Assembly (NCBI GenBank): GCA_051530055.1
Contig: CM121342.1
Location: 13,702,001-13,766,000, forward strand
Source of the DNA: Neoechinorhynchus agilis
Taxonomy: Eukaryota > Acanthocephala
Direction of reading: 5' to 3'
DNA length: 64,000 nt
The notes below the pieces were generated by a model. That model made no database searches. It saw only the letters and a program-made list of their open reading frames with translations, and was not told the DNA's origin. Each line of letters starts with the position of its first letter. Within the stretch, counting starts at the first letter, position 1. Positions 1 to 11,182 of the stretch are shown piece after piece. A program made the position numbers and the translations under genes.

Positions 1-3000
1 CCTGGGATCGGTAAGATGGAAAAATGCCCTAAAACGAGAATACTTCAGCACCTCTAAGGGTTCCTATACTATAATTTAACGAACCTAAATGAAGAAATAA
101 GAATTACAATGGTGTTTATACGGCAATTTGGCCATCATATGAACATGTGGCGATCAGATGATGATCAGCATCCATCGAAGTGATTTTGCCAGTGTGATCG
201 TTATGAAAATGGTTGATTCGTATTTGCAAAAGTAGATCCCAGACTGAGAGAGATGCGTCGTGGGACACGCTTGCGAGACGATTTTCATCAAGAAATTTTA
301 CCCCTGATATACAATCATAATGACCGTAAAATGAGTTATTAATTGAAGACGTGATTGAATCGATAACCGTCACGAAACCGGTTTTCGTACCGATCGCCAC
401 CATTCCCGTTCCGGCAAACGCATCCACACAAACGGCGCAATTTTCAGTTGACTGGTAAATCACAGTCCTTGGTGTAGTTGCATTAATCGGCCTCAATGCA
501 GAAGTCAGATTCTTCTTTGCGGCAAGCTGTGTAGCTTCTATTAATAAGTGTGTGTTGGAGTCTTGTAGCATCATTTCAAGGCAACAATTCGGATTTGTTT
601 CCAAAATGAATCGATTGTTGCGAATAAAAGTAAACATGTCGTAAAACCTCTTGTCCTTTTCAAGTGATGAAGAAGTTTGCAACAGTTCAATATAGTCTTT
701 AAGAAGTTCATCAATACTACCCAGTGCACATCTTGCCTCGAGGTAAGAAACATCGGTTAAAAGTTTCTCTGCGTACATTGGACAATCAGATCGAATTGCA
801 TGAGAAATTAGTTTTATCATCATTTGAGGACAGGGCGAATGCCAAGAGTGGTTTCCGAACGGATCACAGTGCGATTCGTAATACACTGCTATGAGTTTGT
901 GCGAGTGCTGAGTGTACTTTGTAAATGGTGTTGCTTTTCGAAGACATTCAACCACACTATCCTTGATTTCTTTATGAGCAAACGAAATGATGCCACCATC
1001 ATGCTCGTTACTTGGGGTTAGATATCCATTCAGAAAATCTCGTAGGGCGAAGAATTTCGATTGAATTAGCGGTGGCACATTTAAAGGGTTGCCGCTACCT
1101 AAGCTGCAAATAATATTTTCGATCGATATTTTGTTTAAATCAAATTGGGAATCCAAATAAAGAAGATTAAGTAGATCGATTTCATTGATTCCATCGTTCA
1201 CACAAAGCAGAAGAGAAAGCAATCGATATACATTCAATGTACCTTCGTATTTCTTTAGTCGATCTAGAGATGTTGCAACCATTCGACGAAAAGAACCCGG
1301 TAATTTAGAAATATTCGATGATACCATTTCAAAATCGGTCGTTAGCTTGCGAATTTCTTCACAGGCAAATTGTACGTACAGAGGAAATTTTGCGTGTTGT
1401 TTCGTTAGAAGCATTCTTAACTGATTATTCCGTGAACTTTCCTCAAGCGTCTTGCTGAACCGAGCAAAAGTACTGATAGCAATCTCCTTGCGTTCTGGAT
1501 AAGTTAAATCATCGAGTACAAAAGTAGACTGATTCATTTTAGGCGGAATAACTATGTCTTTCATAAAATCATTACTTGTCAAAAGCAAGCTTGTATTCTA
1601 AAGAACGGGAATATTTAGATTTAGTCTAAGGTCGGATAAAATTCGAGGCTCGTCATGTTAAAGGCTACAGCCGTCACTGATGAATACAATTTTAAATATT
1701 TTAAGTACCTACCTTTTAAAGGCGAACAGTGGCGGTTATAATATAACAAAATTTTAAACGAAACTTACATAATTCAAAGTCGCCTTGAACATTCGTTTTA
1801 TCAGATGCGGTTGTCTTAACCATTCAAATCCATCCACAGCAAGAATTATCCTTTTGTCCTCAGAGGCGAATTGTTTCAAGACATTTGAGAAACTAGCAAT
1901 AACAGTGTCCTCATTATCATCTTTGAGATGAATGTCCTGTTGCATTTCATGGGACATCTCATGAATAAATTTCTTTAGCATCGTATTAGCACTGCTGTGT
2001 CCACCGTCAGATAAATAGTAAAGACATGTCAGACCGTATTTCTGAGATTGTAATTCCTTGATAATCTGACACACAAATGTCGATCGCCCCGAACCTGGAG
2101 AACCTTCTATAATCACTAATTGATTTCCACAACGAATTTTTAAGACTGCAATTGCGCTATTAAATATGCTCTTTCTTACAATTGGCTGTATTGCCATTTC
2201 TTCAAATTTCGATTTCATGTATTCGATTTCAAGATTAATGTCATCACACAGGAAATCATTGGTTCGTTCAACAGGGAGTCTTAGCTTCTCCAAACAATTC
2301 CAAACGTTATTAAATACCCGCTCTGCAAAGATTTCGAGGTTCCTAAGTTTCACAATACCACCAGAGGTAAGCCCAGCGTAGCTACATGGATAATTCCGGT
2401 AAACTTCAAATCCTGATGAGACAATTTTCGACTTCAATTCTCTAAGCCTTTGTACTTTGTCTTTACAAGTGTCCACCAAGTTATCCTTGTAAACATTTGG
2501 AACATTATCAACATACGATTCGTCGCGCAAATAGAAAAACACTCGATCCTTTAGGCATTTATATTTTTCAAATGCACCTTCGATTATTTCAAGTTCGGTT
2601 ATTGAAGCTCCAGATGGATATTGAGTAATCCATGGATGACGAATTCTATCAATATTTTCGTAGCTAAAATCGGAATAACCGTATCGACTTCCTAATATAC
2701 CAATAAATATGTCGTTTTTTCGAGCTTCATTCAGACAAACTTTGATGCAGCCTTCAACTGAATCTTCGGTTACGCCCCATCTTAGATCGATATCGTAAAG
2801 ATTAATTGAAAGGGCTCGCGCTCGACTCCTTAATTCTGGAAATACTTGTTTAAACAAAATGTCGCGTTCATTTTGCATATCCAAAAATGTTGACGAGACA
2901 AATATTCGAACGTTACGCCATCTTGGTAAATCGGGAAAATGTCTTACTAACTCATTTTCAGTAAATAAATCTTCCTCCTTCAGTCCTTCAACCAATCCGA

Positions 3001-6000
3001 ACTCTTGATCAATTTTATTGACCCGTTTCACTTGTGACTCTACATCTCGATCCGATAAATATCTTGAATAAACAAGTGAGAATCGAAACATAAAATCACA
3101 AAAAATACCTCAGTACTTTCTCAGATGCGCCTACAATGAATATATCATTCTTGGTGGTAGTTGGAAGCCCATTAACGTTAGAAAGAAAAAGGTTCATTGA
3201 CAAAAGGTTAGAATTTTGAACTTGTCTATAATAGTCGATTGCTGCTTTGGTGGCGCTATACAAATCTAACGATTCCGATATTGTAACAATATTGTCAAGT
3301 TTCTATACATTTACATGTTATCGCTATCTTTAAGAAATGGAGAATACTTTGCATTCATTGTAAGGTGAAGCGAATTCCGTAACATATCCTCCATAATTTG
3401 ATTTACCTCCTCCATGAATTTTGCACTCAATTTCTTCATTGCTATCCGAATAATCACTAACGTCAGATTCATCACTTTTCGAACTTGATTCGCTAGTGGA
3501 TGTATCAACTTCTTTTTCTTCGTCCTTTTCGCTGTTTTCGGTTGATTCGCTACTGGATGTATCAACTTCTTTTTCCTCGCCCTTTTCGCTTTTTTCGGTT
3601 GAATCGCTACTGGATGTATCAACTTCTTTTTCTTCGTCCTTTGCGCTGTTTTCGGTTGATTCGCTACTGGATGTATCAACTTCCTTTTCTTCGCCCTTTT
3701 CGATTTTTTCGATTGATTTATCTGGATACTTCGATGTACATTCACTTTGAAATTCCTTAATGATATATTTCCTGAGTTCGTTAATCACTTCAAGGTCCAA
3801 TCGTGAACTATTGATTTCTATAATAGATAATGATTTTCCTCTGTAGAATAAAACCAGATCGCATATTTCGCATCGATAATAAATAATTAAGGCTGACAGC
3901 ACCTCCATCATCTCCTAAATCACAAAATAAAGCAACAAAATAAAGTGAAGTGACATATATAAATGCACTTTTCGAATCTCTTTTGAACCAAATTTCTAAA
4001 ACTTAAAAATAGAAGATTTCGATGGAATATTTCATTTGTTATTATAACCGCGTTAAAATTCTTATTATTCGGTTTAAAGGTAATGTCAAGAATAAGCTAA
4101 CGTATTATGCGCTGTGGGTATTCTACTTATAGAACATTAAATTATATTCCACAACCAAAAACGAAGGAAATGTTTTGCAGTTAAAACAGAAATATTTTAT
4201 AACAGATTTTCAATCCCGCATAATTGCTTTTACAATTAAGTATAAGGCAGACGACCTAAAAATCGATATTAAAATATTTTAAGAGCCATCCGCATTATTT
4301 CTCAATGATGTACTGCTGTAGGATTCACGTATTGAAAAACTATTTAGAATATTATAAAAATGCATGTATTTTTATGTTGTCTATGTTCTGAAATGTATTA
4401 TAATTTTGTACCTTCGAAGTTTTAGTTTCATGTCGTATTGTCGTCTTTTCATCAACTTTTGGATTAACGATATTCTCCACGTCGACGATTACAATAGTTT
4501 TTCCCGGAATGACTGGAACGTCGTTTTCAACTGAAATTGAAAGCGCTTCAGATAATGCCATTTGCAATTGTTCATTGTACTGGCGCCTATTGAAAAATTA
4601 AAACGTCCTATTGAATTTAAATACTTACCACTTGGGATTTTCGCTATAGCGACCAGAGTCCTCATATTGTTTTTTTAATGCCATGTAAGCCTGATAAAAT
4701 TGTTGCGGAAATTGTCTCGATTTTTTTACTTGCTCCTAACACACGCCATAAATGCACTTCAACGAGCTATTTTCTTACCTCATCTTTTATGATATTAATA
4801 ACTTTAACAAAATGTTGATTGGATATTTTCTTATCTACAAGGTTTCGCAAGTTTCGAATTAGCGCCATGTAAGCAACCGCATTTTTGTCTATAGAAAGAT
4901 AATAAGTAAAACACTTTTAGTAAATAGTATTTACCTAAAAGATTTTCCCATACATTAGCAGAGTTGCCATTTAAGCTTAATTCTCTTTCCCAGGTGACTA
5001 TCGGGTCGAATTTAATTTTTTTACCGGCCAATGATTCATCGAATTCGCCTGGTAACTCTGATGCAATGAATTCGTCGACATTTGATGGATATCTTTAGCA
5101 ATTTAAGGGATAGTAGTTAACTTGAATAAAAGATAAGAAAAGCGCACCTTGCTTGAACAACTTTCATTACCTTATCTCTTGGGTACTTGATGTGTAATAC
5201 CTTTACAGCGGTTTTCATCGTTAAGTTCTTCGCTTGTTTGTTTCGTCCTTCAATCATCTTTGGTATTCTTGCCAATGATTTGTATTTCTCTATGAAACAA
5301 ATATGAGAAGATGCAATTTATAAATAATGAAAAATTACGAAGGTGGAAATCGGAAAATTGTCCGAACTTTAGTTTCATTACTTTAACCAAGCATTTTGGA
5401 ATTGCTGCCTTTCCGCTTATTGCCTATTGCAGCAAATAACTTATTATGACAAAGACGAATTTTATTCGACGATTGATTGCGTTCTCAGTTAAGAGGTAAT
5501 ATTTGCAACGTAGTTTACGCAAATTGAGTATTTAAAGTGAATTTTAAAATTCAAACTTATTATTGGATATTTATTCGTAAATTTCCTTTTATAAATAGAG
5601 AAGGCCACAATTTCGTAAATTGCAACCTTGAAACCTATAAAATAAAGTTTTTAGAATTAATTTTTTGATAATGCTTTCAGCATAACCACAGAATTACAAG
5701 AAAAATGCATCGAAGTAAAATATATTAACGGAGAATAAAATCAATCATTAGATGTATAAATGCTAATTACTTTGTAAAAATCAAGAACTTCCAACCAATC
5801 TGTGGGAAGATTGACAACTGAACCGAAGTATTTCGAAAGATAAGGACGACATGATTGCTCGGAACTTGAAAACGCGAGTAAAAGATTGGCAAGTGACCTA
5901 AAGTTCAATATATTCCTTATGTACAAAGAAGCCTGTACAAGAATGTCACAGTGGACAGATACAAAGTTTTAAACTCGCCTTCAATACGAACTCTGGATCA

Positions 6001-6476
6001 TGATTTGATACATTACGGCAAAGATCGATGACCTCCGTTCTTGGACTCTGATCGAAACCTCGAAATCGTGTATTGTTCGCATAACTCAGAGCTGCATAAT
6101 TCAGCAAATCATTTTTTGCTTTAACGATCAGATCAACGGTTTCCTTGATACTTCGAGTCATAATTTCCTTTTTTCCAAAATCCATTCGAGGCGGCAAGTT
6201 GATTAAGAGATCAACATCCTCAGTGTCACTGAATTCCCTGCCACTTTCACTCTTCGGTTCAATATAAGCGTCTTTCTTTGCTTTCATGTCAAGGCGGTAA
6301 CTTTTCACTTGTTTTCGTTTTGGGTAACACGGAGTTCCGTCAAGGACATCCAGCAAATTTGAGAGATTAACCGAGGGAGTCGAAGAACCACTGCTCGTGT
6401 CACGTTTTTCGGCTTCCTGAAGTCGCTTCCTTTGCAAGCGCTCGTAGGCGGCTAATATGCTTTCCTTATCAGACAT
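1..6476 (-). CDS. TEP1: TEP1-like telomerase/vault-associated protein (TROVE, vWA-like, DUF4062, NACHT, WD40), 3' end off window
   Basis: TEP1 is the large RNA-binding protein of vault particles and telomerase RNPs. Reading leftward: MSDKESILAAYERLQRKR at 6476, then TROVE motifs (DPEFVLKASL near 6000; YIRNILNFRSLANLLLAF and CRPYLSKYFGS at 5741-5926). The TEP1-typical WERELSLNGN and MALIRNLRNLV lie at about 4850-5010, and a vWA-like segment (PGKTIVIVDVEN; IIYYRCEICDLVLFY) is split by introns. The vWA-like part holds an acidic repeat insertion. The exon 1769-3062 carries DUF4062 (VRIFVSSTFLDMQNERD) and a P-loop GSPGSGRST with hydrophobic-Asp Walker B (IILAVDGFEW). The last exon, about 119-1597, ends in WD40 repeats (VSHDASLSVWD). 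Introns such as 3063-3108 (46 nt) and 3303-3347 (45 nt) join in phase. The remaining WD repeats lie left of base 1. The start Met is the first in its exon but is not proven. Confidence 0.88.
3462..3689 (-). repeat. Four tandem 57-bp units coding acidic Ser/Glu repeats inside TEP1
   Basis: Four 19-residue units beginning EKEVDTSS (for example EKEVDTSSSESTEN followed by S-[AE]-K-[DG]-E) lie head to tail in the exon 3348-3914. They stay in frame with the flanking vWA-like TEP1 sequence, so the repeat is an insertion within the domain. The tract is rich in Glu, Lys and Ser with many acidic-Ser contexts. This is a low-complexity linker, probably variable between alleles. Confidence 0.9.
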
Positions 6477-7934
6477 TGCCCAGGAAAATAAGAATCTTCA
6501 AATGAAATCTTAAAGACAAAATTGGCCAAAGTTGCACTTTTTTCCAGGGTAAAACTCATGTAACCCTCGCATATTCTCTCGTTGTAAGCACTGAGACAAT
6601 GACGAACTCAGGAGTCATCAATTTTGTCACGCACCGGAGAACATAGTTCGTTTAAATAAAAAAACGTTCAATAAAATTGGTTTTAGATTTATAGTCAACA
6701 ACGCGCCAAATAAGTTTCTGTAAGGAAGTTGTTCATTCAAACAGATGTTCCTTAGTGATGAAAAGAATAGATATTGCGACAATAAATCAATATATATTCT
6801 TCTCATCACCAAAGTACGCACGGAAAAGGTTTCGGCGTTTTCGCAATATTTTACATTTCTAGTAGTGAGACTTAAAATTTTTTTCCATCAGTTCCATATA
6901 GAGTTATTAAAATTTGAACGTAGCCATGATTCGGTTAATTTAAGTAGCGTGATTTAGTCCCTTTCTTTGAAAGATTAAGAATTCAACCATTAATTTTTTC
7001 ATTTTCAAACTCCAATTCTAAATATCTCAGATTTCATTTATTTTACGAGGAGCTAAAAATTCCAAGCATTTATGGGATTTAAGGAAGATGCTAACAGCCG
7101 AAAATGTTAAAGTTTACATGACAAACCAAGTGTGCTCATATATAAATTGACGCCTATATTTCAACACCAACCTTTGAAACTTTGTAGAAACTCGAATTGC
7201 TCACTTCATCTGAACTCATGGGTTTCATTTCGAAAATCTATTGCAGTTTAAAATCTGTATTTTTTTTATTCCATCTCACGCCCGATCACTCTCCTAAACA
7301 ATTATACTCTCAATTTCCGAAAACAATGTGAATCGCTTCCCACGTTAATATTGCACTGAGGGCATCGCCTGACTTTCTAAAATAATTGTGCTAACCGCCT
7401 AAAATACCAGTATTCTCTATTTCATTTACTCATTGGGTTCAGTGCACCAAGTTTCCTATCGCTTGAATATAAGGTAAACGTTTCATTTCAATAGCCAAAA
7501 TTTTAGTTTCAGTTGTAGTTTGCAAGGCTTCTAATTTGTTCAGCAGACCATCTAGATATAATGCATTCATCATCGTAAACGACAGTAAAAATCTTTGATT
7601 CTACTACACAAGGCTGCCAAAAGGATAGAGTTCCAACTTTGACGATACATGAATACGACTTGACTACGAAAAATCGATAGCATGCAATTTGACGCGATCA
7701 GCATCGAGTTTTAACTTTCTGCTCTCATGTTCCACATTTCAAATTCATTATAGATCAGTACGATTGGTGCAAGCTAAAGCAGCTCTGAATTTAAAGTTTA
7801 ATTTCCCTCAAAAGCTATTAAAACAAAAAGTGCTGCTATTACAAATATGCACCTAACTTGGTTTTGGAAACTAAACAAGAAGTCATAGCAACCGTCTACG
7901 ATATTCATCAATGTACATGTTGTAGTGCAACAGA
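6477..7934. other. Intergenic region between divergent TEP1 and kringle genes
   Basis: About 1.45 kb of AT-rich DNA separates the 5' ends of two divergently transcribed genes and presumably holds both promoters. No coding exon, RNA gene or clear repeat was recognised. Confidence 0.5.
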
Positions 7935-9296
7935 ATGATAGTGTTGATACTTTTTAGTATTCTAGGAGAATCTTTGGTATCCACAGACAATCCAATAACG
8001 ACTTGTTACCCCATGGATCTCACCGAATACAACGGAACACTTGATGTTACTGCCGATGGGCACAAATGCGTTAAATGGAAGGCTGTTAGAAGACGGTTGG
8101 GTAAATGGAAATCATCTTTACCCTATGAAATTTATCATTCAAACAAGTGCCGAAAGCTGTGGAGAATAGCTCCATTTTGCTATTTTAAAACATCTACAAA
8201 ACAAGAGCTTTCGTTGTTTTTTCTCGTTTTCAGAGGCCTAAACATGCGAATGAGAATGGGCGACGAACATTATTTGATTGGAGCTTTTGTAATGTTAGAC
8301 CATGTCCTACCCTTAATGTTTCGTTCAGCGAAGTACTAAAAGATATTCCGTGTACAACAACTATCGAATGTTATCACTCAATTTTGTCGGGTTCGAAGTG
8401 TTTTGATGGGAAATGTCAGTGTCCTAAGACACATCCTCGAATTGCTCGTAGTCGTAATCTCAAAACCTTTCGTTGTATTGGACTTAAAACGATGTCACCT
8501 TGTTCCAGTGATCAAGATTGTTTGACTTCTCGTATAAGTCAACGCCCAGACCACCGAGCTACAAACCTTTCATGCTTATTTACACCCGAAAATTTCAATT
8601 CCTTTGAAAAAACAGGGCGCTGTGGTTGCGGAATGGATTCTATCCAAATGCTACGTGAGCACGTTAGTGCTGACTATTGTTTAAAAGCTACTGACCTTCT
8701 CGAATCATTAAATCAACGTCTGAACATTCAAAAATTGAATCAACACGTGGACGATGAAGCCATTCTAAACTCAATTGCATTATTGGGTTGGTTCTTTAAT
8801 CCAGAAAAATGATTTTAGAATCATCCGTGTATTGGGAGACGATTGCACAAACAGAACATGCTTGTTCAGTGCTAATTTGGAATGCGTCCGTCGAATTCGA
8901 GCCGACGGAGAAATCCAAGGAATGGTGTGCCAATGCTCCAAAGCTTCCGTACCAACTTTGGGAGGAATTACGGGTGGATGTTCGGTCCCTAAAGGCTATA
9001 TGCAGCGCTGTAACACCGACATGGACTGTAAGCCTAATTTTAGATGTACGAACTTTGTTTATCCTAACGGCGTTCAAAAATCCCGAGTGTGTCGCTGCTC
9101 TGAACGCAATGCACAATTTAGTGCTGATTATTGGAGCGATGCTTGCATTTTATGCACAGAAAACGAATGTCAGTGCAGTGATAATTCTATGGTGGACGAT
9201 GAGGTTACATCTTTGGATAGTACAATCAACAGTTGGGACGGTCATAGTTGTAGAATGCTGATAATACTCCTGTGGGGGATGAGATATGGTCTTTGA
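7935..9296 (+). CDS. Secreted kringle and cysteine-rich (EB-like) protein, 5' part
   Basis: The start ATG at 7935 opens a hydrophobic signal peptide (MIVLILFSILGES). A kringle-like domain follows: CYPMDLTEYNGTLDV, then ADGHKCVKW, APFCY and finally WSFCNVRPC at about 8300. After it come cysteine-spaced modules with C-x-C clusters (CFDGKCQCPK; CRCSERNAQF; CTENECQCSD) resembling invertebrate EB modules. The frame changes at about 8190-8245, where an exon after a good TTTTCAG is in another frame, and again at about 8750-8810. Either introns with weak donors or frameshifts explain this, and I cannot decide. The gene may continue into the lectin-like reading frame from about 9500. Secretion and kringle calls are supported by sequence; the ligand and role are unknown. 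Confidence 0.6.
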
Positions 9297-9499
9297 GATT
9301 AGGAAACATAAATCCAATTTTTGCTACTAGGAAATGTAAAGCGAACTATAGCTAAAGATCGTTTCAGTTAATACGATGAAACAAAGTTTCGATTCTTTGG
9401 TTCAACGTATATTTTATCATTTTTTAAATGTTCCCCATAAATATTTTTTATAGCGCCCCATTTGTAGACATACTTTTGGATATATAAAACGTATAATTA

Positions 9500-10663
9500 A
9501 ATCTTAATGCCCTATTTGTAAGAACAAGAACCACGCATGGAACTACATTCCTAAAAAATTCTTTGTACGGGAGCAATAATTGCAGTAGACGAAAGCCGAT
9601 ATTTGGCGATTTCTGTTCTGATCTTTTTCCATGTCAATCACAGCTCGGTCTAGAATGTTCCACTATAGAAGACGAGACCATGACATGTTCCTGCACTGAC
9701 GGTACAATATGGGATGGCACGCGATGCTTAGAATGTCAAAAGGATGAGATTCTTTACCGAAACAGTTGCATTCGAGTATTTAACACGAATCTCGAGTGGC
9801 ACGATGCCAATGAGTTCTGCTCGAATTCAGGTCTAAACGCATCGATGATGGTGTTCAGTGGTGATCCAAATGACTCTGAACAAGTCACTGATTTCATCAA
9901 TATATTACGATCAATTGACTCAACTGAGTTCTCACTAAACAGTCTTGTTTACTTTATTGGATACAAAATGATCTTCGAGCACAAAGACTCGTGTCTTAAG
10001 AAAAGAAAATCATTCGCTTCTTTAAGTCTTAACAACTTCGATTGCGTAAAGGACAATGCAGTTAGTTTTGAAGCCAAGTGTGGCAATGTCAAAAACTACA
10101 TGAAGAGGCATTCATGGTGTATGGTGAATGAGTCGGGATACGAGTGGGACTATTGTGCAGTAAGTGCTTGCGAGTCCTTATCATTTCAAAAAAATACGTC
10201 CGATTTCAAACGAAAAGATGAAGTTGCTACCATTTTTCGATCATCGTCGCGCAGTCCTGATCCTGAAATAATATCAGTCGAAAGGTTTGAAGGTGAGTTG
10301 CATGGCATTGACATTCCATTCGAAATAACAGCACCACCCACAAGGGAACAATGGAAGCTGGCTACTAAAAGTAATGAAAATACTTCCTCAAAAATTGAAC
10401 GTAATGTACCATACTGTTTAACATTATCCTTTTGGAGATTGACTGGAAAAATAAAAGCGACTGATGTGAAGTTTAATTCAACCTTTATAAGAGGCTTAAT
10501 TGAAAATCGCCGTATTCTCGACCTTCAACCGTGCAACATGACTTTGTCTTTTATTTGTAGACGTGGAATATGGAATGCAGCTTCAATCCGACATCGAGAT
10601 GGTTTGGCTACCAACCTTCCTGAATATACTGCTGTCGTAGCTGGACAAAAAAGGCGTAGATAA
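9500..10663 (+). CDS. Cysteine-rich plus C-type-lectin-like segment, probably 3' part of the same gene
   Basis: A single open frame reads CSDLFPC, GLECSTIED and TCSCTDGTIWDGTRCLEC, continuing the EB-like cysteine pattern of the upstream exons. It then enters a divergent C-type lectin fold: YRNSCIRVF, LEWHDANEFCSNSG (the W-x3-A-x3-C signature), SLVYFIGYK, and at the end LQPCNMTLSFICRR, matching the closing C...FIC of CTLDs. The CTLD appears stretched by an insertion of roughly 150 residues holding a second kringle-like end (SWCMVNESGYEWDYC). No Ca-binding EPN/WND motif is evident. No signal peptide is visible here, which is why I treat it as the 3' part of the gene starting at 7935. The 9300-9500 gap would be an intron. 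Confidence 0.6.
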   Translation, partial: NLNALFVRTRTTHGTTFLKNSLYGSNNCSRRKPIFGDFCSDLFPCQSQLGLECSTIEDETMTCSCTDGTIWDGTRCLECQKDEILYRNSCIRVFNTNLEWHDANEFCSNSGLNASMMVFSGDPNDSEQVTDFINILRSIDSTEFSLNSLVYFIGYKMIFEHKDSCLKKRKSFASLSLNNFDCVKDNAVSFEAKCGNVKNYMKRHSWCMVNESGYEWDYCAVSACESLSFQKNTSDFKRKDEVATIFRSSSRSPDPEIISVERFEGELHGIDIPFEITAPPTREQWKLATKSNENTSSKIERNVPYCLTLSFWRLTGKIKATDVKFNSTFIRGLIENRRILDLQPCNMTLSFICRRGIWNAASIRHRDGLATNLPEYTAVVAGQKRRR

Positions 10664-11182
10664 CGGTCCACAATTTAGTTTATATATGATCAGTAAATCG
10701 TCCAGTATATGGATAGTCATTCCTTTTACCATTGAACGGGTTCAGACTAAACCATGCGAACTAAGGGAATTCTCTAGAATGTAATAAATAGATCTTATAC
10801 CAATCATAATATTTGTAATAAATTTAACGTTTCGCATTACACGAAAATCATTATCGAGCCAATCGTGGTCGTTCGAGAACTTTAAATATATAGCCTGGTC
10901 CTTTTACAGGATGTCAAATCAACCCTCATTATAGCAAAAGCCTTTTAAATTGGTTCGAATTTCAAAGATCAAAACTATTCTCTTGCTCGTTTTAAGTTGT
11001 TGGTATCACCTAGAATTTAAAAAAGGAGAACGTATGCCTATATTGATTTTTCGACAACTTTCGTTTATTCCAAGCCCGACATTTAATTTAAAAGCTGAAA
11101 AGTCAAGGTAATGAAATGCTAATTTGTTAGTATTTTACGGCTTCAAACAAATTTTCCTTTATTCCAGAATCTTATAGCTGAT
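10664..11182. other. Intergenic, 3' ends of two convergent genes
   Basis: AT-rich sequence between the lectin-like and nucleobindin stop codons. AATAAA-like hexamers occur near 10790 and 10820. Nothing else was recognised. Confidence 0.4.

Noticed and set aside
3496-3760. Plus-strand frames rich in FSSPFSLFSV across the TEP1 repeat
   Set aside because: They are the antisense of the Glu/Ser tandem repeat; repeats of 57 bp keep all frames open without coding.
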